Program-made: the position numbers and the translations under genes | Source of the DNA: Vibrio sp. NTOU-M3 | GTDB taxonomy: Bacteria > Pseudomonadota > Gammaproteobacteria > Enterobacterales > Vibrionaceae | Length of the DNA: 64,000 bases | Reading direction: 5' to 3' | NCBI RefSeq assembly: GCF_040869035.1 | Contig: NZ_CP162100.1 | Span: 2,976,001-3,040,000 of the forward strand | In this document: piece by piece, positions 18,876 through 27,746 of the stretch | Layout: the number at the start of each line of letters is the position of its first letter | Position numbering within the stretch: the stretch's first letter is position 1 | Notes under the pieces: generated by a model | The model's database searches: none | Told to the model about the DNA's origin: nothing | What the model saw: only the letters and a program-made list of their open reading frames with translations

Positions 18876-18896
18876 ACTCCTTCTTCCTGAAGGAGT
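18876..18896 (-). promoter_or_regulatory. Hairpin between the small membrane protein and RHS genes
   Basis: An 8-bp perfect stem ACTCCTTC/GAAGGAGT with a 5-base loop lies in the 83-bp gap, 20 bp before the RHS start codon on the minus strand. There is no T-run, so it is not a classic terminator; it may limit readthrough or mark a processing site. Confidence 0.4.
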
Positions 18897-18939
18897 GTTA
18901 TTTAAATAGACAGAATTTTTGCCGCTGAATAGATAATTT

Positions 18940-19308
18940 TTATTGCGACTGTAGCTTTTCTAATCGTTTTTTAAGCTCGACAAGCTCGTTCGGAAGAGGG
19001 TGCTGTTTGTTATCAATATTACGTTGTGAAAAGTCCTCTAATTCTCCTTGAAGCAAAGGCAAATTAGGGTTTTCCGCGGTAACGAGCCCATGCGCAACCA
19101 CTTGTTGTAGTTGAATAACTGGCGATGGGAAGTTTGCATCTGAGCTAAGTTGGGGCTCGGTATGGGTTTGTACCATTTCAGAGCGCTCCACAGGAGCATC
19201 AGATGATTCGGAAAGATCAGGTGACGACGTTGTATTGATATAGTGAATCAGCGTGAACGAGGTTATCAAGAGCAACAAAACCAAAATTAAGCCTTTGATT
19301 TTACTCAT
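18940..19308 (-). CDS. Small single-pass membrane protein upstream of the RHS toxin
   Basis: A 122-residue protein with an N-terminal hydrophobic segment (KGLILVLLLLITSFTLIHYI, about 5-24) that acts as membrane anchor, followed by a Ser/Glu-rich linker and a C-terminal charged helix (PNELVELKKRLEKLQ) that could be a short coiled coil. No recognised domain. It ends 83 bp before the RHS toxin on the same strand and is probably cotranscribed, so it may help export or anchoring of the toxin; this is inference from position only. Confidence 0.65.
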   Translation of the reverse strand: MSKIKGLILVLLLLITSFTLIHYINTTSSPDLSESSDAPVERSEMVQTHTEPQLSSDANFPSPVIQLQQVVAHGLVTAENPNLPLLQGELEDFSQRNIDNKQHPLPNELVELKKRLEKLQSQ

Positions 19309-19555
19309 TAGACAACACCAATATATTGTTATTTAGGCACGCTACCGCCATTCATAATCAAATGAATTTCGGATATTAATATTCTTATAGGCTATGAATA
19401 TCACACAAAATCATCAAATCAATAATAACAAGCAAACAAAACGAGCTTCATCACATTAAAAGTCATTAAAAATAAGCACTTAGAATGACGTACCAATTAA
19501 TAATAGATTTGAATGATGAATAATAAGGTCTAATTGGATGTTTAAATGAGGGAAA
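19309..19555. other. AT-rich intergenic region ahead of the toxin operon
   Basis: Very AT-rich, no ORF. It should contain the minus-strand promoter of the 18940-19308 gene and the RHS operon; no single promoter stands out with confidence. Confidence 0.5.
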
Positions 19556-19588
19556 CAAACAAGCCTCTGCGAAGCAGAGGCTTGTTAC
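19556..19588. terminator. Terminator after cadC-like gene
   Basis: AACAAGCCTCTGC-GAA-GCAGAGGCTTGTT, a 13-bp perfect stem beyond the cadC-like stop codon (minus strand). Confidence 0.85.
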
Positions 19589-19623
19589 AACAACGAAGCA
19601 CTGTAATCGCTGATGACTACTAA

Positions 19624-21198
19624 TTAAATAACACGTACCACGGAAGGGTGTACTGAGCGATACATCGCATAATCTATCGCTTTGAGGTTACTCGGAAAAA
19701 CAAGGTTCTCGCATAACATGTAGGTTTCAATTGAAGTATCAATGTAAAACGCTTCACTATATGCTTCACTCGCTCCATCAATATCTCCGGCCAACTCGTT
19801 ATGTTTGCCCTTCAGCACATAAGACAACACCGAATCCCGTCGTTTTAACGCCCGCTGTAAGTATTGTTTTGCGGCCACTTGGTTCCCATTGACCGTTTCA
19901 TGCAATGCTAATGCTTCGAAAATCCGTGGTTGGATATTACCCGCTAAGCGATAACTGCCTGCATCGAGTTCAGAACTTAGCGTGTTGATCCGCTGTTGCG
20001 GTAATGGCTGGTTAGCATCTAATGCATGTTGAACATGGTAGGCGATCAGCAATTCAGCTTGTACATATAAATTGTCCGGCTCTATGGTTGCGATCTGCTC
20101 CATCAACTCAATACCATGGCGGAACTGATCCACATCGGAAACATTGAGATAGTGATTCGCCAGAACAAATAACTCCAATGCTTTTGAGTCAGTAGGTAAC
20201 CCTGAATTGAGGACATCGGCTTTGTGCTCAATATTATCGACTTTCAATACATGCATTAAGTCCACTGAAGCTTGGCGCATCACCGAAGTCAGATGGCTGC
20301 GGGTCAAGGCATATTGACGGCTGAATAAGACCGACTCTGACGAGTTATTACGATATTCCACTTCAAGAAAATGACTGTCCCCGTCATTTTGTACTCGGAC
20401 AATCACCGACTTTCCGGGAATTATGCCTGATGTAAATGCCGTTTTATGCAACATGACTCGATAGTTGCTCACCTGCGTAATATCCGACATCAGCTTTTGT
20501 GCAATCCCGTCAGCCAATTCATCACTTAGACTATCTTGATGTAAATCATCTTGAAATTTGAATTCAATAAGATGGGTATCAATGACCTGAGTGATCTTGA
20601 CTTCGGATTGCTTATAGGTGAACAGTCCGGTCGCGATGATCAGTATCGAAATCCAAACCAAGTTAATTAAACCAAGCCACCAGCGATTAAGCTGACCTGT
20701 GGTTTCTCGCTTTTTCTTTTGATTGTCTTTCGATATCTGACAGACGGCGCGCGTTAATGGCCCAGCTGGAAAAGTTATATCTGACCCAGCAGCAACGGCT
20801 TGCATTTCTATCTCTGGGGTCGTGACCAGCTCAGCTACAGGTTCCAGTACACGTCGATGATGAAATGCTTCTGCTGGCAACCTCTCAACATCTGCCACCA
20901 ACTTATAACCCCGCTTGGGTACGGTAACAACGTAGTTGAGATTTTCTTCCCGTCCATCACGCAGTAATTTGCGCAGTTCGAAAATAGATTGGGTGACCAC
21001 TTGGTCGGTCACGATAGCACCATCCCAGACATACTGGATCAGCTCTTCACGACAAAAGACTTCACCGGCATGCTGCGCAAGAAAGTGCAGTAAGTTAATA
21101 AGACGCGGTTCAACACAAACCTCCCTGTCCTGTCGATACAGCTTATTCTCATCAACGCTCAATACCCAGTCGTTGATCTGAAAATAGACTCCAACCAT
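19624..21198 (-). CDS. cadC: CadC-like membrane-integrated transcriptional activator
   Basis: A 524-residue ToxR-family regulator. Residues 1-105 form an OmpR-type winged helix closely resembling CadC (EPRLINLLHFLAQHAGEVFCREELI, DQVVTQSIFELRKLL, TVPKRGYKL). A proline-containing linker leads to one transmembrane segment (about 170-191, LGLINLVWISILIIATGLF), then a roughly 330-residue periplasmic sensor domain with helical repeats. CadC activates cadBA (lysine/cadaverine antiporter and lysine decarboxylase) under acid and lysine. Here cadBA is absent from both sides, so the target is elsewhere or lost. The periplasmic part has only one Cys, so the disulfide switch described for E. coli CadC is not available. 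Confidence 0.9.
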   Translation of the reverse strand: MVGVYFQINDWVLSVDENKLYRQDREVCVEPRLINLLHFLAQHAGEVFCREELIQYVWDGAIVTDQVVTQSIFELRKLLRDGREENLNYVVTVPKRGYKLVADVERLPAEAFHHRRVLEPVAELVTTPEIEMQAVAAGSDITFPAGPLTRAVCQISKDNQKKKRETTGQLNRWWLGLINLVWISILIIATGLFTYKQSEVKITQVIDTHLIEFKFQDDLHQDSLSDELADGIAQKLMSDITQVSNYRVMLHKTAFTSGIIPGKSVIVRVQNDGDSHFLEVEYRNNSSESVLFSRQYALTRSHLTSVMRQASVDLMHVLKVDNIEHKADVLNSGLPTDSKALELFVLANHYLNVSDVDQFRHGIELMEQIATIEPDNLYVQAELLIAYHVQHALDANQPLPQQRINTLSSELDAGSYRLAGNIQPRIFEALALHETVNGNQVAAKQYLQRALKRRDSVLSYVLKGKHNELAGDIDGASEAYSEAFYIDTSIETYMLCENLVFPSNLKAIDYAMYRSVHPSVVRVI

Positions 21199-21365
21199 GA
21201 TGAATCTCTCGTATCTGTAGGACGGAATCGACCCAGCATTCGGCAGGAATAATTATGCGAGTCGACCAAAGGCGAGATTATAAGAGGGATCGTGCGCTGA
21301 ACCTATTAAAGCAAGCCGTTAAAAATGCAATCTTAGGTTAAGAAAACCAAGCAATAGCTCAACGA

Positions 21366-21764
21366 TTATTCAAGTGCGGCTAAAATGGAACAATGGCTGG
21401 CATCATCATTGTCATGACCACAGCATGCATCATTGATCTTCTTCAATGCACTTCGAATTCGGGTGAGCTCGGTAATTTTTTGATCAATCAGTGCCAGTTT
21501 TGCCGATGTTATTGCTTTGACCTCAGCACAGCTATGCTCTGTCGCTTCCAGTTTGATCTCCAAAAGCTCTTTGATCTCTTCCAAACTCAACCCTAAATCC
21601 TTCGCTTTAAGAATGAAGCTAACCTGCTTTTGATTCTCATCACTGTAGAGCCGGTAACCTGACTCACTGCGGCCAGCCGGGTTTATTAACTGATTCTTTT
21701 CATAAAAACGCAGCGTATCCGTGGTAACACCACATCGCTTTGCCAGTTCGCCTATCTGAAACAT
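21366..21764 (-). CDS. zntR: MerR-family Zn(II)-responsive regulator, ZntR-like
   Basis: A 132-residue MerR protein: N-terminal winged helix MFQIGELAKRCGVTTDTLRFYEK, a dimerisation helix, and a metal loop. Cys79, Cys114, Cys115, His124 and Cys125 (HSCAEVK, NDACCGHD, SHCSILAALE) correspond to the zinc ligands known in E. coli ZntR (Cys79, Cys114, Cys115, His119, Cys124). ZntR activates the zinc exporter ZntA by twisting its promoter. No zntA is in the window. The gene is divergent from purH. Cd/Pb sensing cannot be excluded. Confidence 0.88.
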   Translation of the reverse strand: MFQIGELAKRCGVTTDTLRFYEKNQLINPAGRSESGYRLYSDENQKQVSFILKAKDLGLSLEEIKELLEIKLEATEHSCAEVKAITSAKLALIDQKITELTRIRSALKKINDACCGHDNDDASHCSILAALE

Positions 21765-21833
21765 AAAGGTCCTTATTAACTATCTCGTTACGTTTTACGT
21801 CGTAAATCGAGATTTTTGCAATTATTTTTGAGA

Positions 21834-21849
21834 TGCCAAACGATTGCGC
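21834..21849. promoter_or_regulatory. PurR-box-like operator upstream of purH
   Basis: TGCCAAACGATTGCGC agrees with the enterobacterial PurR box consensus ACGCAAACGTTTGCGT at 11 of 16 positions, including the central CAAACG. It lies about 25-40 bp upstream of a TAGAAT -10-like element (21873-21878). Purine repression of purHD by PurR is established in E. coli; here it is inferred. Confidence 0.6.
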
Positions 21850-22034
21850 AAGCTTTTTTGTAATAAATTAGTTAGAATGTGCGCCATCAAATTGGGAGCC
21901 TACTTTCTAACCATCCGGTGATGTTGAAAAGGTCTTTACCAAAACTGGCCAATATTTTACCCCAAGAGGTAAAAACAAGTTCATTTTTGGCAAATATCTT
22001 TAGTTTAACTCCATGAATTTGAGGAAATGGAAGC

Positions 22035-23627
22035 ATGAACAACGCTCGTCCTATTCGCCGTGCGCTTATCAGCGTATCAGACAAAACAGGTATTGTTGAG
22101 TTTGCACAAGCTCTTGCTGAGCGCGGTGTCGATATCCTATCTACTGGCGGTACGGCTCGCCTGCTTGCAGAGCAAGGCATCGCTGTAACCGAAGTCTCTG
22201 ACTACACTGGTTTCCCAGAAATGATGGACGGTCGCGTTAAGACACTTCACCCGAAGGTTCACGGTGGTGTGCTAGGTCGTCGTGGTCAAGATGATGAAGT
22301 GATGGAAACGCACGGCATCAACCCAATCGACATAGTGGTGGTAAACCTATACCCATTCGCGGAAACGGTAGCAAAAGAAGGCTGTACGCTAGCTGACGCG
22401 GTTGAGAACATCGATATCGGTGGTCCAACTATGGTTCGCTCTGCGGCGAAAAACCACAAAGATGTGACTATTGTGGTGAATGCACACGACTATGAACGTG
22501 TTATCGCTGAAATGGACGCTAACGACAAATCTCTTACGCTTGAAACCCGCTTCGACCTTGCTATCGCAGCATTTGAGCACACTGCGGCTTACGATGGCAT
22601 GATCGCCAACTACTTCGGCACTATGGTTCCATCTTACGGTGAGAACAAAGAGGGTGACGAAGAGAGCAAGTTCCCTCGCACCTTCAACCAGCAGTTCGAG
22701 AAGAAACAAGACATGCGCTACGGTGAGAACAGCCACCAAGCAGCTGCATTCTATGTTGAAGCAAACCCGGAAGAAGCATCGGTTTCAACCGCTCGCCAAA
22801 TCCAAGGCAAAGCCCTTTCTTACAACAACATCGCAGACACAGACGCAGCCCTTGAGTGTGTGAAAGAGTTTAGCGAGCCAGCATGTGTGATTGTTAAGCA
22901 CGCGAACCCATGTGGTGTCGCGCTAGGTAGCAACATCCTAGAAGCTTACGACCGTGCATACAAAACAGACCCAACATCAGCTTTCGGCGGCATCATCGCC
23001 TTCAACCAAGAGCTAGACGCAGAAACAGCAACAGCTATCGTTGAGCGCCAATTCGTTGAGGTGATCATCGCCCCTTCTGTATCAGCTGAAGCGATTGAAG
23101 TAGTTGCAGCTAAGAAGAACGTTCGCCTACTAGAATGTGGTGAGTGGACAACGAAGACGACTGGCTTTGATGTTAAGCGCGTTAACGGCGGCCTGCTGGT
23201 ACAAGACCGTGACCAAGGCATGGTAAGCCTCGATGACCTTAAAGTGGTTTCTAAACGTCAACCAACAGAAGAAGAGCTAAAAGACGCGCTATTCTGCTGG
23301 AAGGTAGCGAAATACGTGAAATCAAACGCGATTGTTTACTCTAAAGGCGATATGACTATTGGTGTCGGTGCTGGCCAAATGAGTCGCGTGTACTCTGCGA
23401 AAATTGCAGGCATCAAAGCAGCTGATGAAGGTCTAGAAGTTGCAGGTAGCGTAATGGCATCTGACGCTTTCTTCCCATTCCGTGATGGTATCGATGCAGC
23501 AGCAGAAGCTGGTATCAAGTGTGTGATTCAGCCTGGCGGCTCTATGCGTGATGACGAAGTTATCGCAGCAGCAGATGAACATGGTATGGCGATGATCTTT
23601 ACGGGAATGCGTCACTTCCGTCACTAA
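22035..23627 (+). CDS. purH: Bifunctional AICAR transformylase / IMP cyclohydrolase
   Basis: PurH carries out the last two steps of de novo IMP synthesis: formyl transfer from 10-formyl-tetrahydrofolate to AICAR, then ring closure. The protein is 530 residues, as expected. The N-terminal cyclohydrolase (1-200) opens [18 protein letters not shown] with GGTARLL; the transformylase has the catalytic motif KHANPCGVA and ends with [12 protein letters not shown] and MRHFRH. ATG 22035 follows GAGGAAATGGAAGC. purD follows after 284 bp containing two palindromic elements. Confidence 0.98.
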   Translation: MNNARPIRRALISVSDKTGIVEFAQALAERGVDILSTGGTARLLAEQGIAVTEVSDYTGFPEMMDGRVKTLHPKVHGGVLGRRGQDDEVMETHGINPIDIVVVNLYPFAETVAKEGCTLADAVENIDIGGPTMVRSAAKNHKDVTIVVNAHDYERVIAEMDANDKSLTLETRFDLAIAAFEHTAAYDGMIANYFGTMVPSYGENKEGDEESKFPRTFNQQFEKKQDMRYGENSHQAAAFYVEANPEEASVSTARQIQGKALSYNNIADTDAALECVKEFSEPACVIVKHANPCGVALGSNILEAYDRAYKTDPTSAFGGIIAFNQELDAETATAIVERQFVEVIIAPSVSAEAIEVVAAKKNVRLLECGEWTTKTTGFDVKRVNGGLLVQDRDQGMVSLDDLKVVSKRQPTEEELKDALFCWKVAKYVKSNAIVYSKGDMTIGVGAGQMSRVYSAKIAGIKAADEGLEVAGSVMASDAFFPFRDGIDAAAEAGIKCVIQPGGSMRDDEVIAAADEHGMAMIFTGMRHFRH

Positions 23628-23641
23628 TTTTCTCTTCGTAT

Positions 23642-23740
23642 TTGGCACTGTGGCGTCGTTAGCTGCTTTTGCCCACCCCGGTCACATAGCGGGCTATGCT
23701 CCCGGGGATGGGCTCAATTGCTGCCTAGCCACAGCACCAA
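23642..23740. repeat. ERIC-like palindromic repeat
   Basis: A ~99-bp imperfect palindrome: terminal arms TTGGCACTGTGGC and GCCACAGCACCAA, an inner pair GCCCACCCCGG / CCGGGGATGGGC, and a central ATAGC-GG-GCTAT. The parts GCTCCCGGGGAT and (complement) GTGACCGGGGTGGGC correspond to the conserved core of enterobacterial repetitive intergenic consensus (ERIC) elements, known also in Vibrio. It sits immediately after purH. Confidence 0.75.
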
Positions 23741-23807
23741 CTACTTTGAGTAAAAGTATTAGTAATTTTTGAGATACCTAATCTAAACATTTTTATTTTA
23801 GAGCAAA

Positions 23808-23889
23808 GCCATATTGTTAAGGTCAAGGAGAGCTCGCGGAGTTTATAACTATAAATGAGCAAGCTCGACACAGAGATAAGCAATATGGC
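23808..23889. repeat. Long imperfect hairpin upstream of purD
   Basis: Outer arms GCCATATTG and CAATATGGC are perfect; after an internal loop, GAGCTCGC pairs with GCAAGCTC and TTTATA with TATAAA around the centre near 23848. It ends about 22 bp before the purD start. It could be a MITE-like element or an RNA structure influencing purD; I recognise no named family. Confidence 0.6.
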
Positions 23890-23911
23890 GCAGCTATCAA
23901 AGGATAAATAA

Positions 23912-25201
23912 ATGAATGTATTAATCATTGGTGCTGGCGGTCGAGAGCATGCTTTAGGCTGGAAAGCAGCACAAAACCCAAACGTTGAGACAGTATTCGT
24001 TGCACCTGGTAATGCAGGTACAGCGCTTGAGCCAAAGCTTGAGAACGTAAACATCGGCGTTGAAAACATTTCTGAGCTGGTTGCTTTCGCACAAGAAAAG
24101 AAAATCGAGCTAACAATTGTCGGCCCAGAAGCACCACTTGTGATTGGTGTGGTTGATGCCTTCCGTGAAGCGGGTCTACCAATCTTTGGCCCAACTCAAG
24201 CAGCTGCACAGCTAGAAGGATCTAAAGCCTTCACTAAAGACTTCCTAGCGCGTCACAACATCCCAACCGCTGCTTATGCAAACTTCACTGAGATTGAGCC
24301 TGCACTAGCGTACGTTCGTGAGCAAGGTGCGCCGATTGTTGTTAAAGCAGACGGCCTTGCAGCAGGTAAAGGCGTAATTGTCGCGATGACGCTTAAAGAA
24401 GCAGAAGACGCAATCAAAGACATGCTGGCTGGTAACGCATTCGGTGAAGCGGGCAGCCGCGTGGTAATTGAAGAATTCCTTGATGGTGAAGAAGCAAGCT
24501 TCATCGTTATGGTGGATGGCGCAAGTGTGCTACCAATGGCAACCAGCCAAGACCACAAACGTGTCGGCGATAAAGATACAGGCCCTAATACTGGCGGCAT
24601 GGGTGCTTACTCTCCTGCTCCTGTTGTTACACCTGAAATCCACGAGCGCATCTTAGAAGAAGTGATCTACCCTACGGTACGTGGTATGGATGCCGAAGGC
24701 GCACCATACACGGGTTTCCTTTACGCAGGTCTGATGATCGACAAAGAGGGTACGCCGAAAGTTATCGAGTACAACTGCCGCTTTGGTGATCCAGAAACAC
24801 AACCTATCATGATGCGTATGGAATCAGACCTTGTTGAACTTTGCTTGATGGCGATCGACGAGAAGCTAGATGAAGCAGAATCTAAGTGGGATCCGCGCGC
24901 GTCTATCGGCGTTGTCCTAGCGGCTGGCGGTTACCCTGCTGACTACGCGAAAGGCGATGTTATTTCTCTACCAACAGCAGAAGCTGAGGGACAGAAAATT
25001 TTCCATGCAGGTACCGCAAACAATGCAGCGGGCGATGTGGTAACTAACGGTGGTCGCGTATTGTGTGCAACAGCATTAGGAAATAGCGTCTCAGAAGCTC
25101 AAGAACGCGCTTATGCCCTTGCAAAGCAAGTAAGCTGGAATGGTATGTTCCATCGCAATGACATTGGTTACCGTGCGATTGAGCGCGAACAACAAAGCTA
25201 A
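23912..25201 (+). CDS. purD: Phosphoribosylamine-glycine ligase
   Basis: PurD joins glycine to phosphoribosylamine with ATP, giving GAR in purine synthesis. The 429-residue ATP-grasp protein shows the start MNVLIIGAGGREHALGWK, the motifs VKADGLAAGKGV and EEFLDGEEASFI, TGGMGAYSPAP, and NCRFGDPETQ, all diagnostic. The length matches E. coli PurD. AAAGGATAAATA precedes the ATG. It is probably cotranscribed with purH despite the 284-bp spacer, and ends at a bidirectional terminator. Confidence 0.98.
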   Translation: MNVLIIGAGGREHALGWKAAQNPNVETVFVAPGNAGTALEPKLENVNIGVENISELVAFAQEKKIELTIVGPEAPLVIGVVDAFREAGLPIFGPTQAAAQLEGSKAFTKDFLARHNIPTAAYANFTEIEPALAYVREQGAPIVVKADGLAAGKGVIVAMTLKEAEDAIKDMLAGNAFGEAGSRVVIEEFLDGEEASFIVMVDGASVLPMATSQDHKRVGDKDTGPNTGGMGAYSPAPVVTPEIHERILEEVIYPTVRGMDAEGAPYTGFLYAGLMIDKEGTPKVIEYNCRFGDPETQPIMMRMESDLVELCLMAIDEKLDEAESKWDPRASIGVVLAAGGYPADYAKGDVISLPTAEAEGQKIFHAGTANNAAGDVVTNGGRVLCATALGNSVSEAQERAYALAKQVSWNGMFHRNDIGYRAIEREQQS

Positions 25202-25227
25202 CACTAAGTGTTCTGTACGTATTCAAG

Positions 25228-25256
25228 AAAAAAGGCGCTATACGCGCCTTTTATTA
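25228..25256. terminator. Bidirectional terminator between purD and the DUF1481 gene
   Basis: AAAAAAGGCGC-TATAC-GCGCCTTTTATT between convergent genes. Confidence 0.85.
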
Positions 25257-25952
25257 TTCTTCAAGTAGTTGGGGAGGTTCTATGCAATCATGGTCATCGT
25301 CAGCCAACATCAACAACTCTTCAACAATGACTTTATTGGTTCGGGTCTTACCCAAGAAAGCAACATAGCTATCTATGCTCGACAATCGATTCACTACAAA
25401 GCTTGGCAATGTTTGATTAAACTCGATTTTTTCATAGCTTTGACCACTACAAGTTTCGAAGTTAGCGCCATCCCAATACCCCTGTATCAGCTCAAGCCCT
25501 TCTTTATCCTGCTTTTTAGTGACGTTCGCTGTCGCATTCGCTTCTTGAACGTAACGTTGCAACTGCTCTTGATTCAAAGGTAATACTTTCCCATCAACAC
25601 GGTACTGCTGATAAACCGCTTCACCTTCTTTGTTAAAGCGTACATGAACCCGGTATGGCACCATACCGCGCTTGCCTTTCGCTTGTTCGCCTTCACGAAT
25701 CAACTCTCGAACACGATTCTCTTCCCAGCGATAATCCGTGTAATACCAACCATAGTCTCCTGAAGCGACATAGTCAGCAGAGGCTAATGGGGAGCCTAAA
25801 GACTCACTAAACCAATAGAAGCTGACCGCATCTCCCATGTTCTGGCCACCAGAATATTGAGAAATTTGCGACAAATTGGAAGTTGGGACAGTGGATGAAC
25901 ATCCAAGAAGAAAAGAAGTGATTAGTGAAGGTAAAAGAATTTTTTTCATCAT
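25254..25952 (-). CDS. DUF1481 family lipoprotein (YjaH-like)
   Basis: A 232-residue putative lipoprotein. Start at the MMKK methionine (25952) is chosen as it puts the signal peptide KKILLPSLITSFLLGCSS, with lipobox LLGC, at the N-terminus; a GTG at 25985 would extend it by eleven codons. The body (DYGWYYTDYRWEENRVRELI, FNKEGEAVYQQYRVDGK) resembles the DUF1481 family, whose E. coli member YjaH also lies just downstream of hupA. Ser after the Cys suggests outer-membrane sorting. The function is unknown. It lies about 48 bp after hupA and is likely cotranscribed. Confidence 0.82.
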   Translation of the reverse strand: MMKKILLPSLITSFLLGCSSTVPTSNLSQISQYSGGQNMGDAVSFYWFSESLGSPLASADYVASGDYGWYYTDYRWEENRVRELIREGEQAKGKRGMVPYRVHVRFNKEGEAVYQQYRVDGKVLPLNQEQLQRYVQEANATANVTKKQDKEGLELIQGYWDGANFETCSGQSYEKIEFNQTLPSFVVNRLSSIDSYVAFLGKTRTNKVIVEELLMLADDDHDCIEPPQLLEE

Positions 25953-25999
25953 AAAGAAACGAGTACGCCAGAATGAATAAATCACTCTGGCGTCAATTA

Positions 26000-26272
26000 T
26001 TATTTCACTGCGTCTTTCAGAGCTTTACCAGCTACGAATGCAGGAACGTTTGCAGCAGCGATTTGGATTTCAGCACCAGTCTTAGGGTTACGACCAGTAC
26101 GAGCTGCACGGTGGTTTACTTTGAATGTACCAAAACCAATTAGTTGAACTTGGTCACCCTCTTTCAGTGCATCAGTCACACCTTCAAGAGTTGCTTCAAG
26201 AGCAGCTTTAGCTTGTGCTTTAGATAGATCTGCTTTCTCTGCGATAAAGTCGATTAATTGGGTCTTGTTCAT
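26000..26272 (-). CDS. hupA: DNA-binding protein HU-alpha
   Basis: A 90-residue histone-like protein, [20 protein letters not shown] at the start and the DNA-arm sequence [19 protein letters not shown] binds and bends DNA without sequence specificity as a homo- or heterodimer. Start 26272 is selected because GAAGGG lies just upstream and the product has the canonical N-terminus; the frame extends eleven codons further but that is 5' leader. The order purD-DUF1481-hupA-yjaG region is conserved in enterobacteria and Vibrio. Confidence 0.98.
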   Translation of the reverse strand: MNKTQLIDFIAEKADLSKAQAKAALEATLEGVTDALKEGDQVQLIGFGTFKVNHRAARTGRNPKTGAEIQIAAANVPAFVAGKALKDAVK

Positions 26273-26621
26273 TAGGTTTCCCTTCTTATATGTTATCGAA
26301 TTCATCTCACTCTAAAACATAAATGCCCCATCTGGCAAAGGTTTGTAAGCGATCTTTCGCTTTCATGACGTACTTTTAACCGTAATATGAGCAATAACTC
26401 ACAATTTGTTACTCGACCGATTAAAAACAAAGCTTGTATTTTAGGTAAATTGACCTTATTTATGGATCGCCAACAGACCGAGAAGCCTGATATTTCGGGG
26501 CTGTTAGCGAACACTATATACCCAAACCAATAATGCCCAGGCATACCGGTAACTGCTAAAAAGAGCAAATAATTGCACCGGAGCAAAGTTAGGTCGCGGT
26601 ATCAACTTCCATAGGATTCAT
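26273..26621. other. Divergent promoter region between hupA and the CNNM/CBS gene
   Basis: A 349-bp AT-rich stretch with no credible gene. A minus-strand frame at 26302-26586 has no family resemblance and no good RBS. Promoters for hupA (-) and for the CNNM gene (+) are expected here; none can be fixed with confidence. Confidence 0.5.
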
Positions 26622-27716
26622 ATGTTTCTGTTACTTGCGTACGTCAGCATTGCCATTGGCGTATCTTTTATTTGTTCAGTACTAGAAGCGGTACTTCTAA
26701 GTATCACTCCTAGCTATTTGGCTCAGCTGAGGCAACAGCAACACCCGGCAGCCGACAAGCTAACAAAACTGAAAGCAGATATTGACCGACCTCTGGCTTC
26801 GATACTGACATTGAACACCATTGCTCATACCATCGGTGCTGCAACAGCAGGGGCACAAGCTGCCGTTGTATTCGGTAGCGAGTGGTTGGGCGTATTCTCC
26901 GGCGTATTGACCTTGGGAATTTTGGTGCTTTCTGAAATCGTACCAAAAACCATTGGTGCAACTTATTGGCGTCAATTGGCTCCAACGGCAGCAACAACAT
27001 TACGTTGGATGGTTTGGGCTCTAACGCCTTTTGTCTGGTTCTCAGAACAAATCACGAAACGCTTAGCAAGTGGTCATCAAGCACCAAAAATGCGTGATGA
27101 ATTATCTGCCATGGCGATTTTGGCGAAAGAAAGTGGTGAATTCGCAGAAGGTGAGTCAAAAATCCTGAATAACCTTCTTGGTATCCAAGACGTTCCCGTG
27201 ACGCAAGTCATGACGCCGCGTCCAGTCGTTTTTCGCGTTGATGCAGAAATCACAATTAACGACTTCCTAAGAGAACATCGGGACACACCATTTTCCCGTC
27301 CTTTGGTGTATAGCCAAAGCACGGATAACATCATTGGTTTTGTTCACCGATTAGAACTGTTCAAACTTCAGCAATCTGGCTGTGGTGAAAAGCAACTTGG
27401 GGCAGTGATGCGCCCTGTGCACGTGCTGCTTAATACGCTACCACTACCAAAGGCATTTGATCAGATGATGTCCCACCGCCTCCAACTGGCAATGGTGGTC
27501 GACGAATATGGCACGGTGCAAGGTATTCTTACGCTAGAGGATATATTTGAACACCTACTTGGCGAAGAGATTGTCGATGAAGCCGACAAAGCGACAGACA
27601 TGCAAGAGCTTGCTTTTGAACGCTGGGAGAAGTGGAAGAAAACACACGGTGTGATAGAAAGCCGAGACGATGACGAGGATGGCCTTCAACCTGCCGAAAA
27701 GCAGTCAGAGAATTAA
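26622..27716 (+). CDS. CNNM / CBS-pair domain membrane protein
   Basis: A 364-residue inner-membrane protein. Residues about 1-150 form the CNNM (DUF21) transmembrane domain with four hydrophobic segments and the family motif LVLSEIVPKTIGA; a helical linker follows (GESKILNNLLGIQDVPVTQVMTPR), then a CBS pair (about 190-325; LAMVVDEYGTVQGILTLEDI). It lacks the CorC/HlyC C-terminal domain, ending in an acidic tail. CNNM proteins (CorB-like) act in Mg2+/Co2+ export or homeostasis in an ATP-dependent way. ATG 26622 is preceded by TAGGATT. Confidence 0.88.
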   Translation: MFLLLAYVSIAIGVSFICSVLEAVLLSITPSYLAQLRQQQHPAADKLTKLKADIDRPLASILTLNTIAHTIGAATAGAQAAVVFGSEWLGVFSGVLTLGILVLSEIVPKTIGATYWRQLAPTAATTLRWMVWALTPFVWFSEQITKRLASGHQAPKMRDELSAMAILAKESGEFAEGESKILNNLLGIQDVPVTQVMTPRPVVFRVDAEITINDFLREHRDTPFSRPLVYSQSTDNIIGFVHRLELFKLQQSGCGEKQLGAVMRPVHVLLNTLPLPKAFDQMMSHRLQLAMVVDEYGTVQGILTLEDIFEHLLGEEIVDEADKATDMQELAFERWEKWKKTHGVIESRDDDEDGLQPAEKQSEN

Positions 27717-27720
27717 GTAA

Positions 27721-27743
27721 AAAGGGAGCCTTGAGCTCCCTTT
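27721..27743. terminator. Terminator between CNNM and yjaG genes
   Basis: AAAGGGAGC-CTTGA-GCTCCCTTT, perfect 9-bp stem between convergent genes; short T-runs on both sides. Confidence 0.75.
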
Positions 27744-27746
27744 CTA

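Noticed and set aside
11035..19310. T6SS delivery of the RHS toxin (VgrG, PAAR, Hcp or EagR chaperone)
   Set aside because: No such genes or PAAR motif found; the protein has a Sec-type signal peptide instead.
22389..22739. 116-codon ORF opposite purH
   Set aside because: Antisense shadow of purH with no domain.
26302..26586. 94-codon minus-strand ORF upstream of hupA
   Set aside because: No family resemblance, no good RBS, and it occupies the hupA promoter region.
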